A DNA stretch of 64,000 nucleotides from Clostridia bacterium (GTDB lineage: Bacteria; Bacillota; Clostridia; Christensenellales; Borkfalkiaceae), in the NCBI GenBank assembly GCA_017462985.1, contig JAFTQB010000059.1, positions 1-64,000 of the forward strand. Direction: 5' to 3'. Below are positions 32,793-41,825 of the stretch, piece after piece. Position numbers and translations under genes: made by a program. Within the stretch, counting starts at the first letter, position 1. Each line of letters starts with the position of its first letter. The notes beneath the pieces were generated by a model. The model saw only the letters and a program-made list of their open reading frames with translations, was not told the origin of the DNA and made no database searches.

Positions 32793-34124
32793 TTATTCTC
32801 TTCTTAAAATTTTATGCTTCCAATCGCCCGTCAACAGCTTTGCCATTTTGCGGGCGTTTTTCACGAGCTTCGGATCGATCGGCTCGCCGTCCGCCGTCCA
32901 ACCGTCGAACACTTGAAACTCGATCTTCGCCAACTTTTTACAATACAAAAACGCCTCGCTGCCGATATAGTTTAAGCTGCGCCCCAAAACGACCTTTTTC
33001 AGCGGTTCCAGCCCCCAAAACGTCCCCGAGCTGATCGCATGAACGTTATCGCCCACGGTGATTTTTCGCCAATTCAACGGCTTGCCGTTTCGGTCTTTTT
33101 TATAAAATGCGCCCCATGCGATCACTTCCGCTTCCGCTCGCACCTCGAAATCGACAGGACTCTTGGGCCAAAGCGGATTTTGTTTTTTATCGCAATCCAT
33201 TAAAACGGCGTATTTGTTTTCTGTCGTTTTTAAATACGCTCCTAGCCCCCAACCGCGATCGACGAACACGGCGTCGTCAAACGAGTCCGAAAAAATTACC
33301 CGCAAGCTTTTCGGCAAGGAAATTTCCCGCAAGCTATCGCAATCGGCAAACGCTTTGCTTCCGATATATTCCACGCCCTCTTCAACGCTCACGCTTTGCA
33401 AATTCGGACAATTGGAAAAAGCATTGGCAGGAATCTTTTTTACGCCGCCCGTAACCGTTACGCTTTTGAGCCGTTCCCACGCGCCGCCCAGTTCTACAAT
33501 GAGCTTCGTTTGCGAATGGATCGCCAAATCGACGGGCGATTCGCTTTCGACCGTATCCACGAACGCAAAATAGGGATTTTGCGCGTTCCCCAAATACCTG
33601 CCGCCGCCAAATTCGTTATAGCGGAGTTTTGTACATTCTTCAAACGTACCCGCGCCAAGGTATTCCAGCGTATCGGGAAGCTCCACTTGCGTTAAATTTT
33701 CGCAACCCTCAAACGCTCTTCCCGAAACTTCTTCCACGCCCGATTGAAATTTGACAAACGCAAGATTTTTACAATCCTTAAAATCAGCCCAACCAACCTT
33801 TTTTAAGCTCGACGGGATCACGACGGACGTAATCGATTCATTCCCCGTGAACACGCCGTTTTCCATTTCGCTCACGCCGTCGGGAATGATGACGGCACCG
33901 CCCGCGCCGCGATACGCCGTTAATACCTTTTCGCCCGCTTCTTCTATGATTTCAAAATCCGCGGAATAGACGAGCGCTTGCGCCCCGTCGGATACGACGG
34001 CGCCGTTTTCCCGCTCGCTTTTCAGCTTTGCTTTACAATACGGGCATACGCGCAATCTTTTAATTTCCGCTTCGTCTACTTCGATCTCTTTGCCGCATTC
34101 GGGGCAGGTGATGGATATATACAT
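32793..34124 (-). CDS. Zinc-ribbon plus BspA-type LRR protein (tandem copy 1)
   Basis: 443 residues. MYISITCPECGKEIEVDEA begins a Cys4 ribbon (Cys7, Cys10, Cys27, Cys30), followed by a linker and about a dozen LRR_5 units with the F..C..L..V.LP..L..IG pattern (about 80-330, plus one near 370-410), and a Lys/Arg-rich tail. No signal peptide is present. It is 26 bases downstream of a paralogue with the same first 19 residues apart from minor changes, so the pair arose by duplication. LRR_5 proteins of gut Firmicutes and trichomonads are usually surface adhesins; with a ribbon and no export signal this one is more likely a cytoplasmic interaction protein. Confidence 0.75.
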   Translation of the reverse strand: MYISITCPECGKEIEVDEAEIKRLRVCPYCKAKLKSERENGAVVSDGAQALVYSADFEIIEEAGEKVLTAYRGAGGAVIIPDGVSEMENGVFTGNESITSVVIPSSLKKVGWADFKDCKNLAFVKFQSGVEEVSGRAFEGCENLTQVELPDTLEYLGAGTFEECTKLRYNEFGGGRYLGNAQNPYFAFVDTVESESPVDLAIHSQTKLIVELGGAWERLKSVTVTGGVKKIPANAFSNCPNLQSVSVEEGVEYIGSKAFADCDSLREISLPKSLRVIFSDSFDDAVFVDRGWGLGAYLKTTENKYAVLMDCDKKQNPLWPKSPVDFEVRAEAEVIAWGAFYKKDRNGKPLNWRKITVGDNVHAISSGTFWGLEPLKKVVLGRSLNYIGSEAFLYCKKLAKIEFQVFDGWTADGEPIDPKLVKNARKMAKLLTGDWKHKILRRE

Positions 34125-34150
34125 TATTTTTCGCTCCCATTCCTTCCATT

Positions 34151-35422
34151 TTATTCCCTTATCAAGTTTCCAAAACGCGTTTTCTTTAATAATTTAACAA
34201 TTTTTACGGGATCTTTCATAATCTTCGGATCGATCGGATCGCCGCCCAATTTCCAACCGTCAATCGCCATAAAAAACATCTTCGTCAACTTCTTATTCTC
34301 TCTCCACGAATCATCGTTGATAAATTTCACGCTTTCGGGAACGACTACTTCCGATAAAGAGCTCCCCCATTTTAAAACAAAGACCGTTTCTTCGGGAATC
34401 GAAAATTTTCGAACGTTCGGCATCGTATCAATCAAAATATAGCGCAGATTTTCATTCACTTCAATATAGATCGCATTTTCTTCTTTTCTCTCCAACAGCT
34501 CACATTTCTCAAAATTACCATGAGCAATTTCTCGAATACTATCAGGCAAAACAACTTTCCGCAAATTTTTACAAGTACAAATCGCGTTGAACGCGATTTC
34601 TTCCACTCCGTCGCCAATCACAACTTCTTCTATCGTAGATGAATTCAATAACGCCATAGGAACGACTTTCACTTTCCCGACCAAAGAGACCTTTTGAACG
34701 TTCGGTGCGCCCAAAAACGCATCGTCTGTCCATATCCTCGTATCAGGCTCTGCTATAACCCTCGTATCGGGATGCAACGAAAATTCCGTTACCGTTTTAT
34801 CAACACTCATCAATGCAAGATACGGCTCTTCCTCATTGCCTAAATACCTGCCCCCTTGATATTCGTTATAGCGCAACGAATCGCACCCCACGAAAGAATT
34901 AACAATAATACTCTCCAACGAGCTTGGAAGAAATACTTCGGTCAATTTAGGACAACGGTTGAACGCGTCTTCGTCCAATACCAACGAGCTGTTAGGCAAA
35001 ACGATCCGTTCTAAGTTTTCACAATTACAAAACGTATTTTTTGGTATCCAATCTATCCCGTTGCCGATCTCGACGTATTGCAAATTTTTACAGCCGTAGA
35101 ACGCATACGATTCAATCACCTCGCAACCGTCGGATATCCGCACCGTTCGCACGTCCATACCTTCGAATAATTTGTTGGTTACCCTAACCCCTTTGGGAAC
35201 GATAACTTCCTTGCCTTCTTCCGTATAGCGAACGAGAAGATCTCCCTCGCGCCAGAATTTCGATTCCAAGGCTTCCGCGCCGTCCACGGAAATACTTTCC
35301 TCATCCGCTTCGCCAAGCGAAAGCTCTCCGTTACAAAACGGACATTTTTGCAGGTTTTTCGCTTGCGCTTCGTCTACTTCGATCTCTTTTCCGCATTCGG
35401 GGCAGGTGATGGATATATACAT
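34151..35422 (-). CDS. Zinc-ribbon plus BspA-type LRR protein (tandem copy 2)
   Basis: 423 residues from the ATG at 35422, with AAGGAGCG 6 bases upstream; the longer frame (35542) overlaps proS and its terminator. MYISITCPECGKEIEVDEA is identical to copy 1, with the second pair at CPFC; LRR_5 units run from about residue 75 to 390. Both copies share RYNEFGGGRYLGN/RYNEYQGGRYLGN in the middle, an unusual non-LRR insert. It has no promoter of its own that I can see, so it may depend on read-through of the proS terminator 30 bases upstream. Codon and base use look slightly more AT-rich than the flanking genes. Confidence 0.75.
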   Translation of the reverse strand: MYISITCPECGKEIEVDEAQAKNLQKCPFCNGELSLGEADEESISVDGAEALESKFWREGDLLVRYTEEGKEVIVPKGVRVTNKLFEGMDVRTVRISDGCEVIESYAFYGCKNLQYVEIGNGIDWIPKNTFCNCENLERIVLPNSSLVLDEDAFNRCPKLTEVFLPSSLESIIVNSFVGCDSLRYNEYQGGRYLGNEEEPYLALMSVDKTVTEFSLHPDTRVIAEPDTRIWTDDAFLGAPNVQKVSLVGKVKVVPMALLNSSTIEEVVIGDGVEEIAFNAICTCKNLRKVVLPDSIREIAHGNFEKCELLERKEENAIYIEVNENLRYILIDTMPNVRKFSIPEETVFVLKWGSSLSEVVVPESVKFINDDSWRENKKLTKMFFMAIDGWKLGGDPIDPKIMKDPVKIVKLLKKTRFGNLIRE

Positions 35423-35451
35423 TGTTTTTCGCTCCTTTTTGGACTTCTTAT

Positions 35452-35485
35452 AAAAAACGGAAACCCCGACGGGATTCCGTCGGGA
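35452..35485 (-). terminator. Terminator after proS
   Basis: Minus strand TCCCGACGG-aat-CCCGTCGGGG followed by TTTCCGTTTTTT; 9 bases past the proS stop. Confidence 0.8.
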
Positions 35486-35493
35486 TAAAAATT

Positions 35494-36924
35494 TTAGTAC
35501 GCTCTTGCGTAGATGATCATATGCGCCGCTTTTTTGCCGCACACCGCGCAGGTTTCCGCGCTTTCGCCTTCGGCGTATACGCGCGCCGTCGCGCCCGTTT
35601 CTTCCTTGATCTTGTCTTCACATTCTCTGCAACCGCACCAGCCCGCTTTTACGAAGTTGCCGCCGTCTACGCCCGCCAAAATACCCGCCATATCGTCGGC
35701 GTATACGATGCGGCTATCTCTATGCGCGCGCGCCTTTTCAAGCATATTCTTTTGAATTTCGGCAAGCGTCGCTTTTACGCTTTCCGCGGCGTTTTCGCGA
35801 GCGACTTCCGTCTTTTCCAAGGTATCGCGGCGCGCAAACATCATTTTGCCCGCTTCGATATCGCGAGGCCCCATTTCGATACGCAAAGGCACGCCTTTCA
35901 TTTCCCATTCGTTGAACTTCCAACCGGGGCTGTTATCCGTATTGTCGAACGCAACGCGAATCCCCGCGTTTTCAAGCTCTTCTTTAAGCGCTTCGCAGGC
36001 TTCCACAACGCCGCCTTTTCTTGCCGCAATGGGAACGATCACCACTTGCGTGGGCGCAACGACGGGCGGCAATACCAAGCCGCGTTCGTCGCCGTGCGTC
36101 ATGATCACCGCGCCGATGAGCCGCGTGGATACGCCCCAAGACGTGGTATACGCGTGCTGTAATACGCCCTCTGCGCCAAGGTATTGAATCTCGAACGCTT
36201 TCGCAAAGTTTTGCCCCATATAATGCGAGGTACCCGATTGCAAGCTCTTGCCGTCGTGCATCATCGCTTCCATCGTGTACGTAGCCACAGCGCCCGCAAA
36301 GCGTTCCTTTTCCGTCTTTCTGCCCGTGATCACAGGGATTGCAAGGCAGTTTTCGGCAAATTCTTTATAAATATTCAGCATCTTGATCGTGTCCGCTTCG
36401 GCTTCCTCCGCCGTTGCGTATACGGTATGACCTTCCTGCCATAAAAATTCGCTGGTTCTAAGGAAAGGACGGGTGGTTTTTTCCCAACGCATTACGTTGC
36501 ACCACTGGTTGACCTTCAACGGCAGATCGCGATACGATTGCACCCATTTAGAACACATCGTGCCGATGATCGTTTCGGAGGTGGGACGGATCGCCAAAGG
36601 CTCGGCAAGTTCCTCGCCTCCCGCGTGCGTTACCACGGCAACCTCGGGCGCAAAGCCTTCCACGTGCTCCGCTTCCTTGGTGAAAAAGCTCATAGGGATC
36701 AACAGGGGGAAATACGCGTTTTGCACGCCCTGTTTTTTAAAGCGCGCGTCAAGCTCCTTTTGGATATTTTCCCAGATCGCATAACCGTAAGGGCGAATGA
36801 CCATAGAACCCTTTACAGGACCGTAATCGACCAACTTCGTTTTTACAACGACGTCCGTATACCATTGCGGAAAGTCCGTTTCGATGTTTGCAATTTGTTC
36901 GACAAACTGATTTTCTTTTGCCAT
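35494..36924 (-). CDS. proS: Prolyl-tRNA synthetase, archaeal/eukaryotic-like (type 3)
   Basis: 476 residues. It lacks the INS editing domain of the long bacterial type; motif 2 (RWEKTTRPFLRTSEFLWQEGH), motif 3 (GDERGLVLPPVVAP), the anticodon-binding domain (about 285-385) and a C-terminal zinc domain with Cys pairs (WCGCRECEDK and CAVCG) and a terminal Tyr define the short type found in archaea, eukaryotes and some clostridia. It charges tRNA-Pro; mischarged Ala-tRNA-Pro would need a separate trans-editing protein. It has its own sigma-A promoter and no T-box. Confidence 0.97.
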   Translation of the reverse strand: MAKENQFVEQIANIETDFPQWYTDVVVKTKLVDYGPVKGSMVIRPYGYAIWENIQKELDARFKKQGVQNAYFPLLIPMSFFTKEAEHVEGFAPEVAVVTHAGGEELAEPLAIRPTSETIIGTMCSKWVQSYRDLPLKVNQWCNVMRWEKTTRPFLRTSEFLWQEGHTVYATAEEAEADTIKMLNIYKEFAENCLAIPVITGRKTEKERFAGAVATYTMEAMMHDGKSLQSGTSHYMGQNFAKAFEIQYLGAEGVLQHAYTTSWGVSTRLIGAVIMTHGDERGLVLPPVVAPTQVVIVPIAARKGGVVEACEALKEELENAGIRVAFDNTDNSPGWKFNEWEMKGVPLRIEMGPRDIEAGKMMFARRDTLEKTEVARENAAESVKATLAEIQKNMLEKARAHRDSRIVYADDMAGILAGVDGGNFVKAGWCGCRECEDKIKEETGATARVYAEGESAETCAVCGKKAAHMIIYARAY

Positions 36925-36954
36925 AATAGACCTCTTTTCTGTTTCGTTTCGTTT

Positions 36955-36983
36955 ATTATACTAAAAAACTTTTCTTTTTTCAA
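36955..36983 (-). promoter_or_regulatory. sigma-A promoter of proS
   Basis: Minus strand TTGAAA (36978-36983), 17 bases, TATAAT (36955-36960). Confidence 0.75.
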
Positions 36984-37023
36984 CTTTTTTGCTACGCAAA
37001 AATTATTTTTATCCGCTCGGGCG

Positions 37024-37875
37024 TTAAAAATATTCTATTTCGTGAAGATACGCGCGTTTTTCGCCCGCCTTTAAACGCTTTACGCCCGCCTTATCCGCAA
37101 ACTCGCGCGGCGGTTCTGCCTCGGCGTCGGGCAGGTTGTGCCACGGCTCCATACAAACCATTTTCGAATCCGCTTCGTGCCAAAATAAAATATTTTCAAA
37201 TTCGGGGAACGTAAGCTTCGCCACTTTTTCTCCCGTCCGTTTTTGAAGCAACACCTCGCGCGAGGAAACGCCCTTGAAGATCACGGTGTAGTCCTGCATA
37301 AACTCTTTGGGAAACGCAAAGCGTTTGCCTTGCCCGAACGCCCGTTTTTCGCCCGTCATCACGCCGCCCTCTACCGTATGGATCCACGCGTCGAAAACCT
37401 CATCCTGCTCGAATACCGCTTCGTATTCGTCCACCTCGCCTTGCAAAGCGTACGATTCGTGGCTGCCGAACGCAAACGGCAATTCTTTTTTACCGATATT
37501 TTCAAGTTCGTAAACGATCTTTAAACGATTTGCCGCAACCGTGTACTTGACGAACAGCTTAAAATCGAACGGATAACAATTTTTTGTTTCCTCGTTGCTT
37601 AACAATACGAAAGCCGCGCTATTCTGCGTTTTTTCCACCAACGAAAACTCGCTTCTCATCGCAACGCCATGCGCGGGGCAAGGATAATCCTTACCGTCAA
37701 CCGTCATTCTTACGTGCCCGCCGAACGGGAACAAAATAGGCGCGTGCCCCGCCCAACCGACGCCGCTGTTATTTTGCCAAAGCCGTTCTTTGCCGTCAAA
37801 GAGCACGCTGACAAGCTCCGCTCCCAACGTATCCACCGTTATTTTCAACCGATCGTTTCCAAACGAATAGGTCAT
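37024..37875 (-). CDS. Aldose 1-epimerase-family (mutarotase-like) protein
   Basis: 283 residues with the galactose-mutarotase beta-sandwich fold. LGAELVSVLFDGKERLWQ is the typical start of the LacX/YihR-type subgroup; HAPILFPFGGH, PAHGVAMRSEF and GSHESYAL carry the sugar-contact His and Glu positions, and MVCMEPWHNLPDA the C-terminal acidic residue. The family interconverts alpha and beta anomers of aldoses, but substrates of this subgroup are mostly unknown. It overlaps the methyltransferase gene by 4 bases (ATGA). A second, canonical galM lies at 40763-41824. Confidence 0.88.
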   Translation of the reverse strand: MTYSFGNDRLKITVDTLGAELVSVLFDGKERLWQNNSGVGWAGHAPILFPFGGHVRMTVDGKDYPCPAHGVAMRSEFSLVEKTQNSAAFVLLSNEETKNCYPFDFKLFVKYTVAANRLKIVYELENIGKKELPFAFGSHESYALQGEVDEYEAVFEQDEVFDAWIHTVEGGVMTGEKRAFGQGKRFAFPKEFMQDYTVIFKGVSSREVLLQKRTGEKVAKLTFPEFENILFWHEADSKMVCMEPWHNLPDAEAEPPREFADKAGVKRLKAGEKRAYLHEIEYF

Positions 37876-39332
37876 TTCGTTCCCTCCTCAAATTCCACGG
37901 TATAAAATTTCAAGCTCGTTTTCTTCGTCTTTTCGATTACGTTTTTCAATCTTACGTACGCCACCTCGCGGCAAATGTTTTGTTCCGCGCTCGTGCACAT
38001 AATAAATCTACGGTTTCCCCCGTCCTCGTCGTTGAGATCGAGCACGGCGTGCCCCGTGGATGCCGAGCCTGCAAAAAAGTCTAATACGAGCGCGTCCTTT
38101 TTGGGGTGATAACCGATAAACTGTTTGAGCATTTTCGTCGGCTTTTTACCGCTGTTGAACGCTACGCCGCCCTCGTGGCGTATGTTTCCAAAGTCTGCCG
38201 CAAAATCGTAAAAATTCCCGATCGGGCGATATTTTTTACTGCCGCCCTCAGCCATTTCCCGTACGCGCGCGAGCGGCACGCCCGAATAGAACAGCCCCTG
38301 CGTGGCCTCCGCTTTGTTCGGACCCGTAAAATACCGATAGCCAAGCCCGTCCTCGCCGATCCCGTCCACCTTATAAAGCGTTCCCAGCCCGTCGATTTCC
38401 TTTCTCGGTTTTAAATAGGTTTCGAAATATTTGCCCGAAGCGTTGCCCTTGACGACGCTGCCCGAAGCCCAAGTCGCCTTTAAAAATCCAAGGCAGCCAA
38501 TCGGGCGTTTAACGATCTCGTACGCGCCCTTTTTGAAAATCTTTACGTTTCTTCCGCCGATCACCTCTTCGGTATATTCGCCCGTTTCCTTAATCTCGTA
38601 GCAGAATTTATCCAAAGAATATTCTTCCGCGGGCTTGTTCGCGTGGAACAAACGCGCGTTTTTGGCGTAGATCAGCACGTACTCGCAAACTTCTTGAAAA
38701 TCCTTTTTCTCGTTCAAGCTCTTGTTGCCGTAACGCACTTGAATATGGTGCACGGAAAGCCGATTCTTTTCCCCGAATACGCGATCGCAAAGCAAGCGCA
38801 AGGATGCAATTTCGTTATCGTCGATAGAGATAAAGATCACGCCGTCGTCGCAAAGCAATTCTTTCGCCAATTCCAACCTCTTCAACATAAACGACGACCA
38901 TTTACTGTGCCGAAACGCGTCCTCGTCGCCCACGTATTTATCCTGATAACCGAAATCCCCTTTGCCCTTATTATACGGCGGATCGATATAGATCACGTCC
39001 ACCTTGCCAAAGTACTCCGTTTTGAGCGCGGTGAGCGAAGCGAGGTTATCCCCCTCGATGAGCGCGTTGACGATTCCGCCGTGATCGATTGAAAGCGCGG
39101 GGTCTTCTTTTAAAACGGGTGTACTGCGCTCTAAAAGTTCCTCGATCTCTTCGCGGTGTTCTTCAAACACCAACCCGTATTTTTTGCTTTTCAGCTCCCG
39201 TTCAATTTCATCCACGAACGACAAAAGCTCCGCCGTTTCTTGCGTTTTTTCCGCGCCTTTCAAATAGCCCTTGATCGCTTTAAGCTTTTCTAAAAGCTGT
39301 TGTTTATTTTGTTTGGAAATATTGATACTCAT
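37872..39332 (-). CDS. Orphan DNA adenine/cytosine-N4 methyltransferase, type III Mod-like
   Basis: 486 residues from the ATG at 39332 (AAAGGAAA upstream). After an N-terminal helical region (1-70), IEGDNLASL and VIYIDPPYNKGKGDF hold the catalytic motif DPPY, and the AdoMet-binding motif I, VLDFFAGSASTGHAVLDLN, comes near the C-terminus. That order is the beta class used by type III Mod subunits. It is shorter than EcoP-type Mod proteins (about 645). No Res or other restriction gene is near; it sits between trpS and a mutarotase gene in one transcription unit. Either an orphan epigenetic methyltransferase or the remnant of a restriction system. Confidence 0.88.
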   Translation of the reverse strand: MSINISKQNKQQLLEKLKAIKGYLKGAEKTQETAELLSFVDEIERELKSKKYGLVFEEHREEIEELLERSTPVLKEDPALSIDHGGIVNALIEGDNLASLTALKTEYFGKVDVIYIDPPYNKGKGDFGYQDKYVGDEDAFRHSKWSSFMLKRLELAKELLCDDGVIFISIDDNEIASLRLLCDRVFGEKNRLSVHHIQVRYGNKSLNEKKDFQEVCEYVLIYAKNARLFHANKPAEEYSLDKFCYEIKETGEYTEEVIGGRNVKIFKKGAYEIVKRPIGCLGFLKATWASGSVVKGNASGKYFETYLKPRKEIDGLGTLYKVDGIGEDGLGYRYFTGPNKAEATQGLFYSGVPLARVREMAEGGSKKYRPIGNFYDFAADFGNIRHEGGVAFNSGKKPTKMLKQFIGYHPKKDALVLDFFAGSASTGHAVLDLNDEDGGNRRFIMCTSAEQNICREVAYVRLKNVIEKTKKTSLKFYTVEFEEGTK

Positions 39333-39389
39333 GGCTGTTTTCCTTTGTTCTTTTCGGGCATTCAACGCAACCCTGCCCCTATCCTTTGC

Positions 39390-40442
39390 TTATTTCCGAT
39401 CGGAAAAATAATCGATTCGCATCGCCTTTTTCACTTCCGAAAGCGTTTGCGCGGCAACCGCCCTTGCTTCCTCGCTTCCTCGATAGAGCATATCCCAAAT
39501 CGCGGGAATATCCTTTGCCAGCTCTTCTCGGCGCAAACGAATGGGCTCTAACGTTTCTTGCATCACCGCGTTCAAAAGTTTTTTCACTTTCATATCGCCA
39601 AGCCCGCCGCGCTCGTAATGCGCTTTCATTTCTTCCAAACAAGCGTATTCGGGCAGGTAGCGTGCGAAATGTTCGTCGCTAGCGAACGCGTCCAGATAGA
39701 TAAAGGTGGGATTGTTTTGCGTATCGCCGGGATCGGTTACCTTGATGTGGTTGGGATCGGTGTACATTCCCATCACCTTGCGCTTGATCTCGTCCGCGCT
39801 GTCGGAAAGATAAATACAGTTCCCCAAAGACTTGCTCATTTTCGCCATGCCGTCCGTACCGGGCAAGCGCAAACAGGATTTGTTTTCGGGCAAAACCGCC
39901 TTTGGCTCGACGAGCGTTTCTCCGTACAAGCCGTTGAAGCTACGCACGATCTCGCGCGCTTGTTCGAGCATAGGAAGCTGATCTTCGCCCACGGGCACGG
40001 TGTTGGCTTTGAACGCCGTGATATCCGCCGTTTGTGATACGGGATAGGTCAAAAAGCCCATCGGCAACGAAAGCTCGTAATTTTTTTGCTTGATTTCCGC
40101 CTTCACCGTGGGGTTTCTTTGCAACCGCGCGAGCGTAACGAGGTTCATATAATAGAAGGTCAGCTCGGTAAGCTCGGCGATATGCGATTGCACGAACACC
40201 GTCGATTTGTTCGGATCGATCCCGCAAGCGAGATAATCCAGCGCCACTTCCGTGATATTCGCGCGCACCTTTTCGGGATTATCGAAATTATCGGTGAGCG
40301 CTTGCGCGTCCGCAATCATGATATAAATTTTATCGAAATTGCCGCTGTTTTGCAATTCCACGCGGCGTTTGAGCGAACCGACGTAATGCCCGATGTGCAG
40401 TTTTCCCGAAGGGCGATCGCCCGTTAAAATAATGTTTTCCAT
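39390..40442 (-). CDS. trpS: Tryptophanyl-tRNA synthetase
   Basis: 350 residues of class I type. [17 protein letters not shown] carries the HIGH motif (HIGH at about 17-20) and [12 protein letters not shown] the KMSKS loop (about 202-206). [14 protein letters not shown] and the C-terminal anticodon-binding helices are as in bacterial TrpRS. It charges tRNA-Trp. A Trp T-box controls it; the downstream methyltransferase and mutarotase follow without a terminator, so they should also respond to tryptophan starvation. Confidence 0.97.
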   Translation of the reverse strand: MENIILTGDRPSGKLHIGHYVGSLKRRVELQNSGNFDKIYIMIADAQALTDNFDNPEKVRANITEVALDYLACGIDPNKSTVFVQSHIAELTELTFYYMNLVTLARLQRNPTVKAEIKQKNYELSLPMGFLTYPVSQTADITAFKANTVPVGEDQLPMLEQAREIVRSFNGLYGETLVEPKAVLPENKSCLRLPGTDGMAKMSKSLGNCIYLSDSADEIKRKVMGMYTDPNHIKVTDPGDTQNNPTFIYLDAFASDEHFARYLPEYACLEEMKAHYERGGLGDMKVKKLLNAVMQETLEPIRLRREELAKDIPAIWDMLYRGSEEARAVAAQTLSEVKKAMRIDYFSDRK

Positions 40443-40454
40443 AAATCCTCCGCT

Positions 40455-40707
40455 AAAAAAATACGCCTTGCAATCGCGCTGAAATCACGCGCGATCACAA
40501 GGACGAAAAAGTTTCGTGGTGCCACCTTGTTTCCGCAAGGTTTCCCTTGCGCTCTATGTGTTTTTTAACGCAAAACGAACGTCGACGCATTTGACGCCGC
40601 CCTCGGCAGGTCCATATTCCACGGCGGTTTCCGCGCAGCTTTCACCGCCCTGCGCTCGCTTTGGAAAACGCTTCCCCGTCTTTTTTCCCGCTTCATCGGT
40701 TTTTCTA
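40455..40707 (-). promoter_or_regulatory. T-box riboswitch (tRNA-Trp) upstream of trpS
   Basis: Minus strand T-box core AAGGTGGCACCACG at 40515-40528, then a terminator CCTTGTGATCGCGC ... GCGCGATTGCAAGG (40466-40502) with a T7 tail. The candidate specifier TGG is at 40619-40621, four bases before TGGACC (40609-40614), the same geometry as TTC in the pheS leader. Low charged tRNA-Trp should cause antitermination and raise trpS, the methyltransferase and the mutarotase gene. Confidence 0.9.
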
Positions 40708-40713
40708 TTATTT

Positions 40714-40743
40714 ATTATAGCAAATCGAAAACGAAATTGTCAA
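40714..40743 (-). promoter_or_regulatory. sigma-A promoter of the trpS T-box transcript
   Basis: Minus strand TTGACA (40738-40743), 18 bases, TATAAT (40714-40719): both hexamers are consensus. It lies only 20 bases past the galM stop with no terminator between, so read-through from the pyr operon is possible. Confidence 0.88.
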
Positions 40744-40762
40744 GGATTTGCCGCCGCGTTTA

Positions 40763-41824
40763 TTAAGAAAACGCGTAAACGGTTACGCTGTAATATTCTT
40801 CACCCGCCGCATAAATCGACGAGCCGTACGCCTCATAAGCGGGTTCGTTGACGTTGTTGGGGATATCCTGCGTTTCCAAGCAAAGCCCGCCGCCGCGATC
40901 GTAGCGTTTGCCGCCCTTGCCATCCATTTGAAGAAAATTCCCCGCATAAAGCTGTACGGCGGGAAGCGAAGTATAACATTTCATCGTAATGCCCGATTCG
41001 TTCCCTTGCAAAACCGCGATCGGCAACGCTTGATCTCTGCCTTTATCAAGCACGAAGCAATGATCGAATCCCGCGCCTTTTTTGAGATGCTCGTTCGTTT
41101 CGGTATAGTCGTCGCCTTCACGCACCGTCTTGCCCGCCGTAAAATCGAACGGCGTGCCTTTGACAGGCAAAAAAGTGCCGTCGGGAATCATATTTTCGTC
41201 CGTCGGCGTGATATAATCCGCCGCGATCGTTAAGGTATGATCGTACGCCGAACCCGACCCTGCCCCGTTCAAATTAAAATACGCATGATTGGTAAGGTTG
41301 ATCGCCGTCTTTTGATCGGCTTTGGCAAAATACTCGATTTTGAGCGCCGCGCCCGTCAAAGAATACTTCACGGTGAGTTGCAAGTTCCCCGGGTAATTTT
41401 CCTCTCCGTTAGGGGAAAACAATTGCAAACAAAGCGCTTGATCGCCGTTCTCTTCCACGATCTCGCCGTCGAAAACGCGCTGATGGTAGCCGATCTTGCC
41501 GCCGTGCAAATGATTGCCCCGATCGTTGCAATAAAGCTCGTAAGTCTTGCCGTCGATCGTCAATTTTCCTTCTTTGATACGGTTGGCAAAACGCCCGCAA
41601 ACCGCGCCGAGCGTGCCGCCTTTGGTAAAATATTCCTGCGGCGTATCGTAGCCGAGCGTAACGTCGCGAAATTCTCCGTTCTTATCGCGGACGAAAAGAG
41701 ATTGGATAATGCCGCCCAAGCTCAGCACCGTCGCTTTGCAGTTTCCGTTTTCCAGCTCAAACGCAAAAATTTCTTTCCCGCTTGCAAGCGTTCCGAACGC
41801 GCTTTTCGTGATCTTCGTAGCCAT
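40763..41824 (-). CDS. galM: Aldose 1-epimerase
   Basis: 353 residues, canonical length. LGGIIQSLFVRDKNG, GRFANRIKEGKL (substrate-contact Arg), NRGNHLHGG (catalytic His), NLTNHAYFNLNG (second His) and the later GFDHCF block with the catalytic Glu region AVQLYAGNF are all present. It interconverts alpha- and beta-galactose/glucose. It starts one base after pyrE ends and is the last gene of the pyrimidine operon; no galactose genes are near, so the linkage is unusual. Confidence 0.94.
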   Translation of the reverse strand: MATKITKSAFGTLASGKEIFAFELENGNCKATVLSLGGIIQSLFVRDKNGEFRDVTLGYDTPQEYFTKGGTLGAVCGRFANRIKEGKLTIDGKTYELYCNDRGNHLHGGKIGYHQRVFDGEIVEENGDQALCLQLFSPNGEENYPGNLQLTVKYSLTGAALKIEYFAKADQKTAINLTNHAYFNLNGAGSGSAYDHTLTIAADYITPTDENMIPDGTFLPVKGTPFDFTAGKTVREGDDYTETNEHLKKGAGFDHCFVLDKGRDQALPIAVLQGNESGITMKCYTSLPAVQLYAGNFLQMDGKGGKRYDRGGGLCLETQDIPNNVNEPAYEAYGSSIYAAGEEYYSVTVYAFS

Positions 41825-41825
41825 T

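Noticed and set aside
37872..39332. Complete type III restriction-modification system
   Set aside because: Only a Mod-like gene is present; neither neighbour encodes a helicase/endonuclease (Res).
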